Assembly: GCA_030847615.1 (NCBI GenBank)
Contig: JAUMIR010000004.1
Coordinates: forward strand, 228,078,501-228,142,500
DNA length: 64,000 bases
Source: Gambelia wislizenii
Taxonomy: Eukaryota > Chordata > Lepidosauria > Squamata > Crotaphytidae
Reading direction: 5' to 3'
Part shown: positions 38,724 through 49,789 of the stretch, one piece after another
How the letters are laid out: each line of letters begins with the position of its first letter
Position numbering within the stretch: the first letter of the stretch is position 1
Program-made: the position numbers and the translations under genes
Notes under the pieces: generated by a model
What the model saw: only the letters and a program-made list of their open reading frames with translations
Told to the model about the DNA's origin: nothing
Database searches by the model: none

Positions 38724-38988
38724 GAACAGGTCCCCTGTATCTATGGGGGATATATTCCTAGACTTACCATTTATAAGTGAAACTACAGATAATAGTGAAC
38801 CACCATGGAATACCATAGCACCACGCTGAAGGAGCTAGAAAATGCCTAGGCATCTACAGATCCTCCAGTGCAACTCTATGGTCAGTTTCCAATAGAAGGA
38901 CCTCCAGATGCCAAGAGAGACCTCCCCCGCAACCTCAGTTAAATGAAACCATGATTACTGATACCACGGATACAAAGTGTGACCTGTA
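38724..38988. mobile_element. Tigger-type MITE, 'ATCCATGGTTTC' subfamily
   Basis: Ends 'acaggtcccctgtatctatg' and 'gataccacggatac' with the internal 'tcctccagtgcaactctatg' match the copies at 13222 and 41771. It is diverged. Confidence 0.65.
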
Positions 38989-39189
38989 CTGGCAAGGTTC
39001 CATGAGGAGGTTTCAAACACACACACACACGGGAGTGTATATACACACACATGTGTGAAAGGCTAATCAAGACACTTAAGGAAAAATAATTTTTATTAGG
39101 TAGAATTATATTTAGACAGATAAAAGTACAAATAGGCAATTTGTGACAGCATACCTCAAAGAATTAATTTTATTAGGGAGATCTGTAGG

Positions 39190-39666
39190 CAGATTTAGTC
39201 AGAAGGAACTGAAATGTATAAAGTTCAGATACTGGACATTATCAGACGAGCGTCTAAAAATATGGAGAAATGGAATGGTTTCTAGTTGTCAAGGGGGTCA
39301 GCCAAGCCTGCATTTTATCACCCTATCTTTTTAACTTGTATGCTGAACATATCATACATAAAGCAGGATTAGACTTGCAGGAAGGAGGCATTAAAATTTA
39401 AGATGTGCATTTTAAGATAGGCAGATGACACCATATTATTAGCAGAAAGTAGCAAAGACTTGGAACTACTACTGATGAAAGTCAAGGAGGAAAGTGCAAA
39501 TGCAGTTTTACCATTGAACATCAAGAAAACAAAAATAATGACCACAGATTATTTATATACCTATAAAGTAGATAAATAAGACATTGAAATAGTTTGAGAT
39601 TTTTCATATTTTGGCTCAGTCATTAATTAGAATGGAGACTACAGTCAAGAAATCAGAAGAAGACTA
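39190..39666 (+). mobile_element. BovB-type RTE LINE, RT part (5' piece)
   Basis: Decayed frames show the RT region upstream of the catalytic box ('gggggtcagccaagcctgca'), an ADDT box ('gcagatgacaccatattatt'), then a LLMKVKEES-like stretch and DNIKKTKIM-like sequence. This order fits the BovB RT. It continues beyond the DNA element at 39667-40582. Confidence 0.8.
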
Positions 39667-40582
39667 GGGGCTTCTCTAGAGGGTGATGATAATCCTAATA
39701 GAATTTGCATAGAATACCTTTTGTCCCAATGAGATCCCACAATGCTTCACCTTATTCAGAAGGAAGGGGACCAAAACCTCCCAAAACTACAGGGGAAAAG
39801 GCTTTGTGGCTTTTCCTGAGGTTTTAAAAATATTGCACAGAAATGCACATTATCATTCATTTGGACAATTGAATCACATCACAGCACATTCTCAGTAAGG
39901 GCAGAAGTGGAAAGCTGATTGGTTGGACATGTGTGGGAGCAGGCTTGCCAGTAATGAAGTTGCTGGAAGCTCTATTTTGGAGTTTCACATTGCCAATTGT
40001 GCACTTTTTTTGCTGTGCTGAGGCGACCAAGCAGCTTTTTTAAGTGTAAGGTTGCACTTGTGCACCTTTGATTTTCAGTTAAAAAAATATTGCGCAGCAG
40101 CGACAATTTGTTAAGAATCTCTCTCTCTCTCTGGCTTTTCTTCGCAAATGAAGATTCAGGAAGGACACATCCTGCGCTTTCTGCAAGCGCGCTGATGACT
40201 AAAAAGGCCAATCCGAGATAAACAAGTCCGGTTGCAGAAACCACAGCAGAAGGTCTCCTTGTGTGATGTTTCTGGGTTGTGATTCTTTCTGCGTTGTCGT
40301 TTCTCTTCAAGACTTGTTCGGCGTGAGTTCTCAAATAAGGCTGCAGCATTGTGGATAGTGCGTCTCCATGCCTCCCGATGTGAGGCCAGGGCGGACCACT
40401 GTTGGTGAATTCACTCTCGGCCACCATGTTGATTCACAGGCATGGCTGCATGTGAACTTCAAACATGGATACCTTTGCATACTAGCAATTTTGCCAAAGG
40501 ACTGTGGAGACAAAAGAACGCTGCTGCGATTTTGCGTTAATGTGCAGCAATCAGCATTATAGCTTCTCGTCTAGACAAGCCC
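39667..40582. mobile_element. Non-autonomous DNA element inserted in BovB
   Basis: Inverted ends: GGGGCTTCTCTAGAGGG on the left and (complement) GGGCTTGTCTAGACGAG on the right. Across it the BovB sequence continues, and comparison indicates a CTA/TA target duplication, as expected for Harbinger- or Tc1-like elements. A 151-codon minus-strand frame (39972-40427) has no recognisable domain. Confidence 0.75.
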
Positions 40583-41075
40583 TAGGACTTGGAAGGGCAG
40601 CTATGAAGGAAGTAGACAAGATCTTGAAGTGTAAAGATATATTATTGAATACTAAGGTTATGATTGTCCATGCCACCGTATTTCCAACTTCTATGTATGA
40701 TTGTGAAAGCTGGACAGTGAAGAAAGATGACAGGAAGAAAATCAACTCATTTGAAATGTGGTACTGGAGAAGAGCTCTATGGATACCATGGACTGTTCAA
40801 AAGACAAATAAATGAATCCTAGAGAAAATCAAACCTGAACTCCCCCAGAAGCCAAGATGACTAAACTGGGACTGTCATACTTTGGCCATATCATGAGAAG
40901 ACTTGACTCACTAGAAAATACAATAATGCTTGGTAAGGTAGAAGGCAGTAGGAAAAGAGGGAGACCATAGGCCCTGAGAAGGAAACCACAGCCCTGAGTT
41001 TGCAAGACCTGAGCAGGGCTGTTGATAATAGGGTGACTTGGAGGTCTCTCATTTATAGGGTCAACATAAGTCAAA

Positions 41076-41357
41076 GGACTTTTTCAGACAGTACTTACCC
41101 CTCTAGGAAGTCTTGCAAGAGGCACGGCACTAACCCTAACCCTAACCCTAACCCTAACACGTCATATTTTAATCACGGGCAACTTCCATGAATAAAATCT
41201 GGCGAAATATGGTGTGGCTGCTTCCAATCCTTCACGGAAGTGAAACAGATTATTTCGGAAGAGGGACGGCGGCATCCGAAACGGACCCCCTGCTGTGCGA
41301 CAGCGCCGTACCTCTAGCGAGACCTCCTAGCGCGGTAAGTACCGTCTGAAAAAGTCC
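41076..41357. mobile_element. Palindromic MITE, 'GGACTTTTTC' family, copy 2, with telomere-repeat patch
   Basis: It begins GGACTTTTTCAGACAGTACT and ends with the complement. The flanking AAA at 41073-41075 and 41358-41360 is a 3-bp target duplication, supported by the continuity of the BovB tail. The left arm is about 100 bp shorter than the right arm; the gap is occupied by telomere-type repeats at 41131-41158. Confidence 0.85.
41131..41158. repeat. Interstitial telomeric repeat (TAACCC)n
   Basis: Four perfect TAACCC units plus TAAC are seen, without mismatches. The patch lies at a deletion junction within the MITE left arm and not at a chromosome end. Confidence 0.97.
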
Positions 41358-41770
41358 AAAATCAACTTGATGGCACTTAACAACAAACAACAGCCTTGTT
41401 AATAGCCACTTCCATATTGGCAACTTCATGCTGTGTGAAAATTCATGCATAATGAATTTTACATGTCCGTTATTGCTATTTTGAAGACTGAGCAATCCTG
41501 TCTTAAGATCTTAACCACAGATCTAAGAAGTGTTAATTGTTTGTACTAAGCAAAGTAAAATCGATTAAACATTTTCATTAACTAATATTTTTCCACACTC
41601 ATTAACAAATTAAATGCCCACTTATATGTGATTATTATTAAATGTGTATTTTTATCTAAATAAGCTTTGAAATTATTTAAATGGAATGTACTTAATATAA
41701 TGACTATGCTATTTACTACTGATATTGAACTAAAAGAAACTGAACTGACTGATAGTTGACTATGTTGTTG

Positions 41771-42036
41771 ACTAGAGGTTGCCCCCTGTATCCTGCAGGG
41801 GATATGTTCCTGGACTTACCATTTATAAGTGAAACCATAGATAACAGCAAACCCTATTAAAACAAAGGACTTCTGGCACAAACATACCATAGAGTTGCAT
41901 TGGAGGACCTAGCAATTCCTAGAGGACAGCTACCTAGGCTTTTTCCAGCACAACTCTATGGTATGTGTCCCTATGTTTTCAGCCATGTATAACTGAAACC
42001 ATGGATAATGGTTCTGCGGATACAGGGGGCACTGCA
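41771..42036. mobile_element. Tigger-type MITE, 'ATCCATGGTTTC' subfamily
   Basis: The left part 'gttgccccctgtatcctgca' and right part 'gcggatacagggggcactgc' are inverted copies. The internal 'accatagagttgcattggag' and 'caactctatggtatgtg' form a second inverted pair. Confidence 0.75.
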
Positions 42037-42039
42037 TTG

Positions 42040-43418
42040 TTCCTTGTCTCTCTGATTAGTGCATTTATATGGTGGGCTTAAAATACTCTAGGGAGCTATA
42101 AAAAAGGATTTGGTGCTCCACTTTGTCTATTCCTAGCACAGCCAATAGTCAGGAATTCTGGAACTGGTAGTCCAAAACATCTGGAGGGCACCAAGTTGGG
42201 AAAGATCCAGAAGTAATGCCAGAATAGAAGCCATGGTCTTCTTTAAAAGAACATTTGTAGAATATAGTTTCCGTTGCATATACAGTAGATGCAGACAGCC
42301 TCTGAAGAAGTCAAGGTTGTTTGTTCTGTATGACCTTCTGTCAATGTTTACTTCCAGGCCTGTTGGGTGCCCAGGAAGACTCACTATCCTTTTGTCTATA
42401 CTGCTAACTCCAGCCCCAATAGTAATTATATTTCCCAGTTATATTTCCTCCCAACCATAAGCACGTGAAAGGAATGTGGAAAACGCAGATTTAGGCTACC
42501 TTGAGTCTAAAAGAGTTAAATAGTGTAAAAAAAGGCTAATCCATTTTAGATCTTCAGAGATCTCAGGATACTGTATATTAAAATACTTAGTTGTAGAGCT
42601 TGTGTGAATTAAAAGGTACAGGAAAATGCAGAGTGGGAAGATTGTTTTCTGGTCAAGAAGATGAATCTTTTCTCAGATCAGGGTGGCTAGAGTAAAGGGT
42701 GAGCAAATTTGCAGTGAACCTCCTTAATGCTTGCTGGATGTAAAGATTTTTGCAAGGAATTCTAGTCTAGGTGGGTCTTGGTTTTATCCAACAAGACCCT
42801 TTTACATTTTAAGCAGGATCATTCAGTACATTATATTTACTTCTGTATACTAGTGCTTTTGAAACAGGGTAAGAGTAGTTCGAGAAAGAAATGGAAATTG
42901 AACACATAGCTGAGGTTTAGTCCATATGCCTTTGACAGTTGAAAACAAATAGTATTATCATGGTACTAGTAACAATTAATAGAGTCCTGAAAATTTGATG
43001 GTGGTAGATACCAGTCTGTATCCCTGATCACTTTGGACAAATCACTATTACTCTAAGAGGAAAAATGATAGAAGAGTTATAATTACCTCCCTCCTTTGAG
43101 AGTACCACTTCTCAAAGTGCCTGCATCATTTGTTTTGCCCAACGCATTTCAGAAATACAATTAATTTTTTTAAGGCAGTTTTTTTTCTTCCCATAAATCT
43201 GCAACAAGGAATTTCCTAAAACAAGATGGATGCTGATGTTCAGAATGACATAGAAGCTTGCTCTCCCCCTCCCATGTAGGCCTGTTGGAAGTCACTTTAG
43301 GCTGGTTCAAAGAAAGTGGTAAGGGTAACAACAGGGCAGCTACACAAACCAAACCACTGCCCCCTCCCCAAAGAACAACTGGTACAAACGGAGGGAGCAG
43401 ACTAAGCATGAGATTAGC

Positions 43419-43455
<37 letters not shown>

Positions 43456-43946
43456 CCCGAAAATCAACAATGTTCCAATGGTGGGTTGTTGAAAGGGAAG
43501 AAGGAAGCGGGGAATCATCAGCCAATTGATGCTTAAAATATTTCCAAGTAAGGCAGGGTTTGGAATGTGATGGACAGGAAGAAGGCAGGGAAGCTCTGAG
43601 GGTTAAAATGAGTTTAGTTCAGAAGGAGGTGCACAGAGGATGTGTGAAATTATTTTGGAAGTTGGTTCAGTACTTGGTGTGGTGGTAATTTTCAAGCTGC
43701 CAGCTTTAGGCCCCCAATCTGAACAGAGAGTGTAGTAATATATGAACTTGTCAGAAACACTCTTGCTTTTTCAAAAGGCTTAGGCAAACCTGATGTAATA
43801 GCAGGAGTGGTGTACCTGAGTCCCTCCAGTTTTGGGGCTTCAGTTATTGTTTCCATTGGCTTTATTGGCTCAGAATGCTGGGCGCGGGGTCTAGCAAATA
43901 ATAGCTAGAAGTTCCTCCAATTAGAAATTAGATTTCTATGGAAACA
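42040..43946. other. Intergenic sequence, no gene seen
   Basis: No coding exon or RNA gene was recognised. A (CT)n microsatellite lies at 43421-43450, and a short repeat remnant at about 42140-42210 ('ctggtagtccaaaacatctg') resembles common squamate hAT MITEs. Confidence 0.5.
43421..43450. repeat. CT microsatellite
   Basis: An uninterrupted (TC/CT)n run of about 30 bp. Confidence 0.95.
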
Positions 43947-44562
43947 TGAGGGTTGTCTAGACGGTGAAAAAACTCCTCAGAAAATGTGAGGGGAATACTT
44001 ATTGACTCAAAATTACGAACGGTGTGCGAAAGATCGGTGATCCATTCACATAGCTGTTCGCACAAATATGTGTCATTTGTGTGTGTGTGGGGAAACCCAC
44101 CCTAATGTTTGTTTGCAGCGAGTCTGGGGCTTTGTACGGATTTTTTTTAAAAAATCTGTACAACGTACGAATGAGCAATTGTTTGATGACTCATGTTCGC
44201 ACAGATAGGAACAGGCAGGGGAATCTGATTGGCTGGACAGGCATAGGGGGCGGGGCTAGGAAAGAGGGGAATCAGCAGTGGCTGCCATGTTGAATTTCTG
44301 ACTAAGCAGGGTCCAGTAAGTCCATGAAATGGCAATTTTTCTCTTTTTATTTATTTATTTTTTTAGGCAAAAATGACTGTGCCACACCACAGGAAACTTA
44401 AAAAAAATGGTGGCGGCAGATTTAAAGCCCCAAGTAAACTACTCGCAGCCGCAAGCTGGTTTGCGGTTCATGCAGAGTTCAGTCACCTGTGCCTGTCTCA
44501 CCCCCACACGCATGTCTCTCTCCCCACTCGCCACTCACATGCCATAGGGGGTGAGAACACCC
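43947..44562 (+). mobile_element. 'GAGGTCC' DNA element, copy 2, left part
   Basis: It starts TGAGGGTTGTCTAGACGG and carries the conserved middle ('gattggctggacaggcatag', 'gctgccatgttgaatttctg') of this family. The copia element interrupts it; it resumes at 49790 and ends near 50134 with 'tagacaggacctta'. Confidence 0.65.
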
Positions 44563-45038
44563 TGTCACAGATCTGTGCAGAGCGCAGTCACTCCCTGTTC
44601 ATCCGAACAGGAGATAAGCAACGAAAACGTGTGCTTTGTGAGCAAACAAATACTCCTTTGGTGCAAAAGTAAGTCCATGCCAAAATTCTTTTAGGCTTTT
44701 ATTAAATAAAAGGGAAAAACAATAACAGAAAACATTTAACCATGTTTTCTAGGTTCTCTCTAAGCAAGAGAGGTACACACAAGTTTGAAACTCTCTTCTA
44801 TCTCAGGAACAAAACAATGTAACCCCTCCCAGTTATATAGGCCATAACACTTAGTCCTTGGGAGAAACGAAAGTAATCTTAAGTTTCGTTTCTCATATAC
44901 AAGCCTAAAGAACAGAATAACAAAACAGACAGATTTATTACCCTTTAATAGCCAAAAATGGCGCCACGCATGTCTGGTTAAAAATTATTCAGGGAGGGGG
45001 AGACAAACTCCTGATCTCAAAAACTATTTTCCCTGACA
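44563..45038 (-). repeat. 3' LTR of the copia element
   Basis: On the minus strand it reads TGTCAGGGAAAATAG ... GATCTGTGACA. A TATATAA box (44832-44838) and AATAAA near 44700 give the expected promoter and polyadenylation parts. The last codons of the polyprotein and its stop (45024) overlap the LTR start by 15 nt. Confidence 0.97.
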
Positions 45039-48000
45039 CCCCTCTAATTTTTCATCCAGACATTGACATATTATACCCAGTTTATGACACAAAAGGTCAT
45101 GCTTAATATTACCCAATGCTTTAGTAAATAAATCTGCTATATTTTCTTCACTGGGGCAATACACCAAATCAATTAAACCATTTTGAACAGCTTCTCTAAC
45201 ATTTTGAAATTTTACAGCCACATGTTTTGTTCTACTTTTAACACCTTGTGCTGTTGCCATCGCTATACATGCTTGAGAGTCTTCAAAAACTTTAACAGCT
45301 TCTGAAATTGGCATACCTAAATCACTAAAAATTTGTTTTAGATAAATCAGCTAATTTACCACGCTTGACAACGCGGCAAATTCTGCCTCTGCCGAGCTTA
45401 AAGCAATAGTGGATTGCTTTTTTGACCCCCAGTGTATGGCAGTGCCAGCATAAAAAATTATCATCCCTGAATCAGAATATCTATTTTGGATTTCGCTGGC
45501 GAAACTGGCATCGCAAAATGCTTCCAACTCATGAGAACCTTGTGAACTTATTTTTACGCCATAATTCAAAGTTCCACGCAAATATCTTAATACGCGTTTC
45601 AAACCTTGCCAATCATGTTGAGTTGGTTTTAACACTTTTCTAGACAAAACATTTACAGCATATTGTATATCTGGATGTGACCATCTTGCAATATACAATA
45701 AACTTCCAATTACAGAATGAAAAAGTTCAGGATGTTCAAATGGCCTAGAATCTGTGACATTTATGAAATCACAACACATAGGAGTTCGTGCAGGTTTACA
45801 TTGAGACATGTTACAAAGATCCAAAACTCTTTCAATCTTTTGAACTTGACTCATTTTAAAATCACCATTTTCAAACCTCTGAAAATCTACTCCCAAATAG
45901 TTTCTAATTTGACCAAGGTCCTTCAATTTGAATTTTGAACCCAATTCTTGTTTAAACCTTTGCACCTGAACATCAGTTTGTGTAATCAGGCAGAAATCAT
46001 CCACAAAAGCGACGACGATTTCATAATTCTGATTAACACCCCTTGTATACAAACATGGATCAGCAATGCTGTTCTGAAAACCAACATTTTTCAGCTGTTC
46101 ATCCAAACAAAGGTACCAACATCGGCCACTTTGCTTGAGACCATACAAGGCTTTATTGAGGTAATAAACCTGGTCTGCTCCTCCACTGTGAAACCCAGGG
46201 GCTTGCTCCATATAGATGCACTCATCCAATGGAGCATTTAAATATGCAGTCTCTACATCAAAGTGATTGACTTTAAGTTGGTTTAAACTTGCAATAGATA
46301 AAGCAATCTTTACACTTTGTACTTTAACAGTGGGTGCAAAAAACTGATCATAATTTTGATACTGTATCTGTGAATACCCCTTTGCAACCAAACGTGCTTT
46401 GTATTTAACACCCCCATCCTGCAATTGCTTTCTCTTATATACCCAACGGCAACCTACAGCCTTTTCCCCCTGTGGCAATGCCACAATACGGAAAACATCA
46501 TGGCCTTTGATGGATTCCATTTCATTTTCCATTGCCTCTTGCCACTTCTGTTGTTCTTCTTTTGGCAACTTTAAAACATCAGTATAATTATCAGGTTCAA
46601 AAGTCACCTGGCAAACTTTTACATTCTGTGCTGTGAATCTTAGAGGAGGCACTCCCTTTGTCTCTCTGTTAGAGCGACGGGGGACAACAGGCTGAGCCTG
46701 ATCATTGTCAGAATCTGCATTTGAATCACTTTCCACATCAAAGGATTCATGCTTGGAACCCTCTCCTCTCAAGTCTGGGGAAATACCAGTGCCCGACTCA
46801 GCAGCCTGTTGCTGCTGCTGTTGTTCAGGTTGATTTTCACCAACAAATGAAGGCAAAACCACATCTAAATTAGCATGGACATGAGACCAGTTGGCCTGCT
46901 CCTCAAATTCAGCATTCCTGGAAATCAAAACTCTCCCATCCCCAAACGCGAACCGCCAGCCCTTTGATGATTGGTCGTACCCGACAAATCTGAGCCTCCT
47001 AGCCTTGGGTTCCCCCTTTTTTCTGTTTGCCTTAGGGATATTCACCCATGCATAGGACCCAAAGGTCCTAATGTGCCTCACAGATGGCTTTTTGCCATAA
47101 AACATGAAAAAGGGTGTATTTGAAACCACAGAACTGGGTACACGGTTACTTAAATACGCAGCTGTTAACATAGCTTCTCCCCAGTACTTCTGCTCAATGT
47201 TTGCATCAAACATCAGGCTATCTTTAATTGTTTGCAAAACACCAATTTTTCTCTCAGAAATCCCATTCTCACTAGGACTAAAAGGGGTTGTGAGTCTGTG
47301 GAAAATTCCTTTCTGTTTTAACCAATTTTGGAACTCATTTGACATGAATTCCCCTCCCCTATCTGACTGGAGAGATGACACCTTCTGGGGAAAATGTCTC
47401 TCAACATAAGCCACCCAATTTTTGAAAGTCTGAAATGTCTCATCCTTACTCTTGAGTAAGAATAGGAAACAATAACGACTGAAATCATCGACCAAGACCA
47501 GGATGTACTTGGCTCCTCCCAGGGAAGGTGGATAGGGGCCAGACAGGTCCATATGAACCAGTTCTAGAATTCTTTTTGACTTTCTCTCACTATGCTTGGG
47601 AAAAGGATGGACCTTGGATTTCGATTTTTTACAAATTTTACAATCCAGGTACTTATGACAAGCCCTCAAACTTAACCCATCCACCATCTCAGGCATCTGC
47701 CTGAGGACCTTAAAGCTAGCATGGCCAAATCTCCTATGCAACAGATGCACACAATTATCATGCAAAGGAGAGTTTGCCATTATAGTACTGGTTTGAGGCT
47801 CCTGTACATTATTATACATATAATACAGTTGGTCATGAAAAACCCCTTCAGCCATTATAGTACCATCCTTTAAAATATAACATTTGTTCCCTTTAAATTG
47901 TACTTCATAGCCCTCCTGTGTCAATTTAACAACAGAGAGCAAACACATTTTTAAATCAGGAACATACTGAACATTTTTTACATCCATGTTCAAACATTTT

Positions 48001-48974
48001 ACAAAACATGTACCTTTACCCAAACATTTTGACTTGGATCCATCAGCCAAACTCACACTTGAGGGGCTAGTCTCTTTAAAGTCCTTAAAGAGTTCTTTAT
48101 TATTGGAGATAAAAGCATTGCAGCCGCTATCCAAACACCACTGGGATAAATCTCTATTTTGCTCCTTCACAGCTTGCAAAACAACTGCAGAAACAGTCAT
48201 ACTAGATGAAGCAGGCTTTTTTTTGCTTTCTTTGCCTTTTTTTGCTTTGCACTGTTTTGCAAAATGTCCATTTTTGCCACAGTTCCAGCAAAGCTTAGAT
48301 TTCACAGCAAAAGCTGGGACCTCACCCTTACTGGGGTCTTTGGAGCCATCTACTGGATCATTTGTAGAATTGCGGGCTTTTGCCTGTACAGCCTTTTGAG
48401 CAGAACTTTTCCTCTCCAACCACTTAGCCTCTTCTTCCAACAAACGACCAGTAATAAAATTAATGGTCATATTTGCTGCTGCCATATTTTCGAAGGAGAA
48501 TATTAACGCATCGAATTTTTCTGATAAACTTGATAGAAGGATATGAGCTTTTTCTTGTTCAGTAAAATGGACATTAATCTCCTGCAACTGATGAAAATAT
48601 TGCCGCATAGTTGAAATATGTGTGGCCACATCGCCATCTGGCTGCAGCTTTAGTCTATACAGCTTTCTTGTTAACATAAGCTGTGAACCAGTCCCAGCAT
48701 GGACATAAACCTGCCGCAGTGCTTGCCAAATGTCCCTGGCCGTGGCACAGCCTCGCACATACATCAACTGACTGTCCTCAATTGCCAAAATGAGAGACGC
48801 TTGTGCACGTTCCTCAGCCTGCTGTTGCAATACAGAAGCGCCTTGGGCAGGGGGGGCTAAAATGGGAGCATGTATCAATTGTTGATGCAAATAAGCCTCC
48901 ATCTTCACAGCCCACAAATGATAATTCTTATCATTTAACTTTTGGAAGGGAAAAACTGCCACACTCTGAGCCAT
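45024..48974 (-). pseudogene. Copia gag-pol polyprotein, one in-frame stop
   Basis: The frame spans 1317 codons including the terminal stop and one internal TAG at 45351-45353. Domains in order: copia-type gag with a leading NYHLWAVKMEAYL motif (about 15-30) and UBN2-like region; zinc knuckle CWNCGKNGHFAKQC (about 230); protease with DSG in CLDSGCNAF (about 280); integrase zinc site H-H-C-C (about 405-450), then core D-D-E in VHMDLSGPY, QSDRGGEF and SENGISERK; reverse transcriptase with ARLVAKGYSQ, HFDVETAYLNAPL and AFVDDFCL (Phe instead of the usual Tyr before VDD); and RNase H with FCDASFAS and ALSSAEAEFAAL. The TAG falls just after the RNase H SAEAE motif, and the same frame continues for 109 codons. 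Everything else appears intact. Confidence 0.96.
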
Positions 48975-49304
48975 TGTCCATAAATTCTTTAGCCCCTCTC
49001 AACTGATTATCTGCTTCCCTCACACAGGGGTTGCTTACCAGCAGGGCGTTGTAAATGGTTCGGTCTCAGCAGTCCTCACAGCAGGCTTTCTCACCTTCCA
49101 GTCCCCTCCTTGCTGGGGTTGTAAGCTCTTGCCAGGCGTAGACAAAAGCAAGCTCCAACAGCTTCAAAGGAAAAAGACTTCACACCAAAGGGACAAGTTG
49201 CCCAACTTGCCGCTTGTTCAAAGCCCCTCTCAGCTCAGGCTTAAACAATTTGCAGCATAAGAGCTTCACGGCTCATAAACTCTTGAGCCAGCAATCCTGG
49301 GCAT

Positions 49305-49313
49305 CCCATAACC
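49305..49313 (-). promoter_or_regulatory. Copia primer-binding site, initiator-tRNA-Met-like
   Basis: Immediately downstream of the 5' LTR the minus strand reads GGTTATGGG, followed after ATG by CCCAG. GGTTATGGG is complementary to the anticodon loop of eukaryotic initiator tRNA-Met, the internal priming mode known for Drosophila copia. The three-base interruption before CCCAG lowers certainty. Confidence 0.6.
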
Positions 49314-49789
49314 TGTCACAGATCTGTGCAGAGCGCAGTCACTCCCTGTTCATCCGAACAGGAGATAAGCAACGAAAACGTGTGCTTTGTGAGCAAACAA
49401 ATACTCCTTTGGTGCAAAAGTAAGTCCATGCCAAAATTCTTTTAGGCTTTTATTAAATAAAAGGGAAAAACAATAACAGAAAACATTTAACCATGTTTTC
49501 TAGGTTCTCTCTAAGCAAGAGAGGTACACACAAGTTTGAAACTCTCTTCTATCTCAGGAACAAAACAATGTAACCCCTCCCAGTTATATAGGCCATAACA
49601 CTTAGTCCTTGGGAGAAACGAAAGTAATCTTAAGTTTCGTTTCTCATATACAAGCCTAAAGAACAGAATAACAAAACAGACAGATTTATTACCCTTTAAT
49701 AGCCAAAAATGGCACCACGCATGTCTGGTTAAAAATTATTCAGGGAGGGGGAGACAAACTCCTGATCTCAAAAACTATTTTCCCTGACA
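49314..49789 (-). repeat. 5' LTR of the copia element
   Basis: This is the same 476 bp as the 3' LTR with one G-to-A difference at a former CpG (49714). The TATA box is at 49583-49589 on the minus strand. Confidence 0.97.

Larger units (their letters stand above)
35895..39200. repeat. Diverged periodic repeat array
   Basis: A motif near 'tttattaggcagatttatat' + 'ttaggtagata' recurs at about 35905, 36005, 36085, 36375, 36465, 36660, 36735, 38675, 39085 and 39165, often 80-110 bp apart. Adjacent phrases such as 'aaaagtacaaataggcaa' also recur. It looks like an old tandem repeat broken up by a Tigger-type MITE, a CR1 end and other DNA. I do not recognise it. Confidence 0.6.
40583..41392 (+). 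mobile_element. BovB-type RTE LINE, C-terminal RT part and 3' end
   Basis: The frame reads LGLGRAAMKEVDKILKCKDI, VFPTSMYDCESWTVKKDD, SFEMWYWRRALWIPWTVQ, then FGHIMRRLDS-like sequence and a tail ending 'ttgatggcacttaacaacaa'. This is the typical end of BovB, whose tail is shared by Sauria SINEs. It is split near its end by the MITE at 41076-41357. Stops and frameshifts show decay. Confidence 0.88.
44563..49789 (-). mobile_element. Complete Ty1/copia LTR retrotransposon, very young
   Basis: The element is 5227 bp, transcribed on the minus strand, with two 476-bp LTRs that differ at one site (G at 44963, A at 49714). Perfect 5-bp target duplications CACCC flank it (44558-44562 and 49790-49794). 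LTRs run TG...CA in both orientations. It has one gag-pol frame with a single internal stop, a primer-binding region right after the 5' LTR and a short purine tract before the 3' LTR. It inserted into a 'GAGGTCC' DNA element. The near-identical LTRs indicate a recent insertion. Confidence 0.98.

Noticed and set aside
35895..39200. CRISPR-like array
   Set aside because: Vertebrate context, irregular spacing, diverged motif and no cas-type genes.
39972..40427. 151-codon minus-strand frame as a gene
   Set aside because: It lies wholly inside a DNA element with inverted ends, and composition shows no domain I recognise.
41131..41158. True telomere or chromosome end
   Set aside because: Only 28 bp, flanked on both sides by continuous MITE and BovB sequence.
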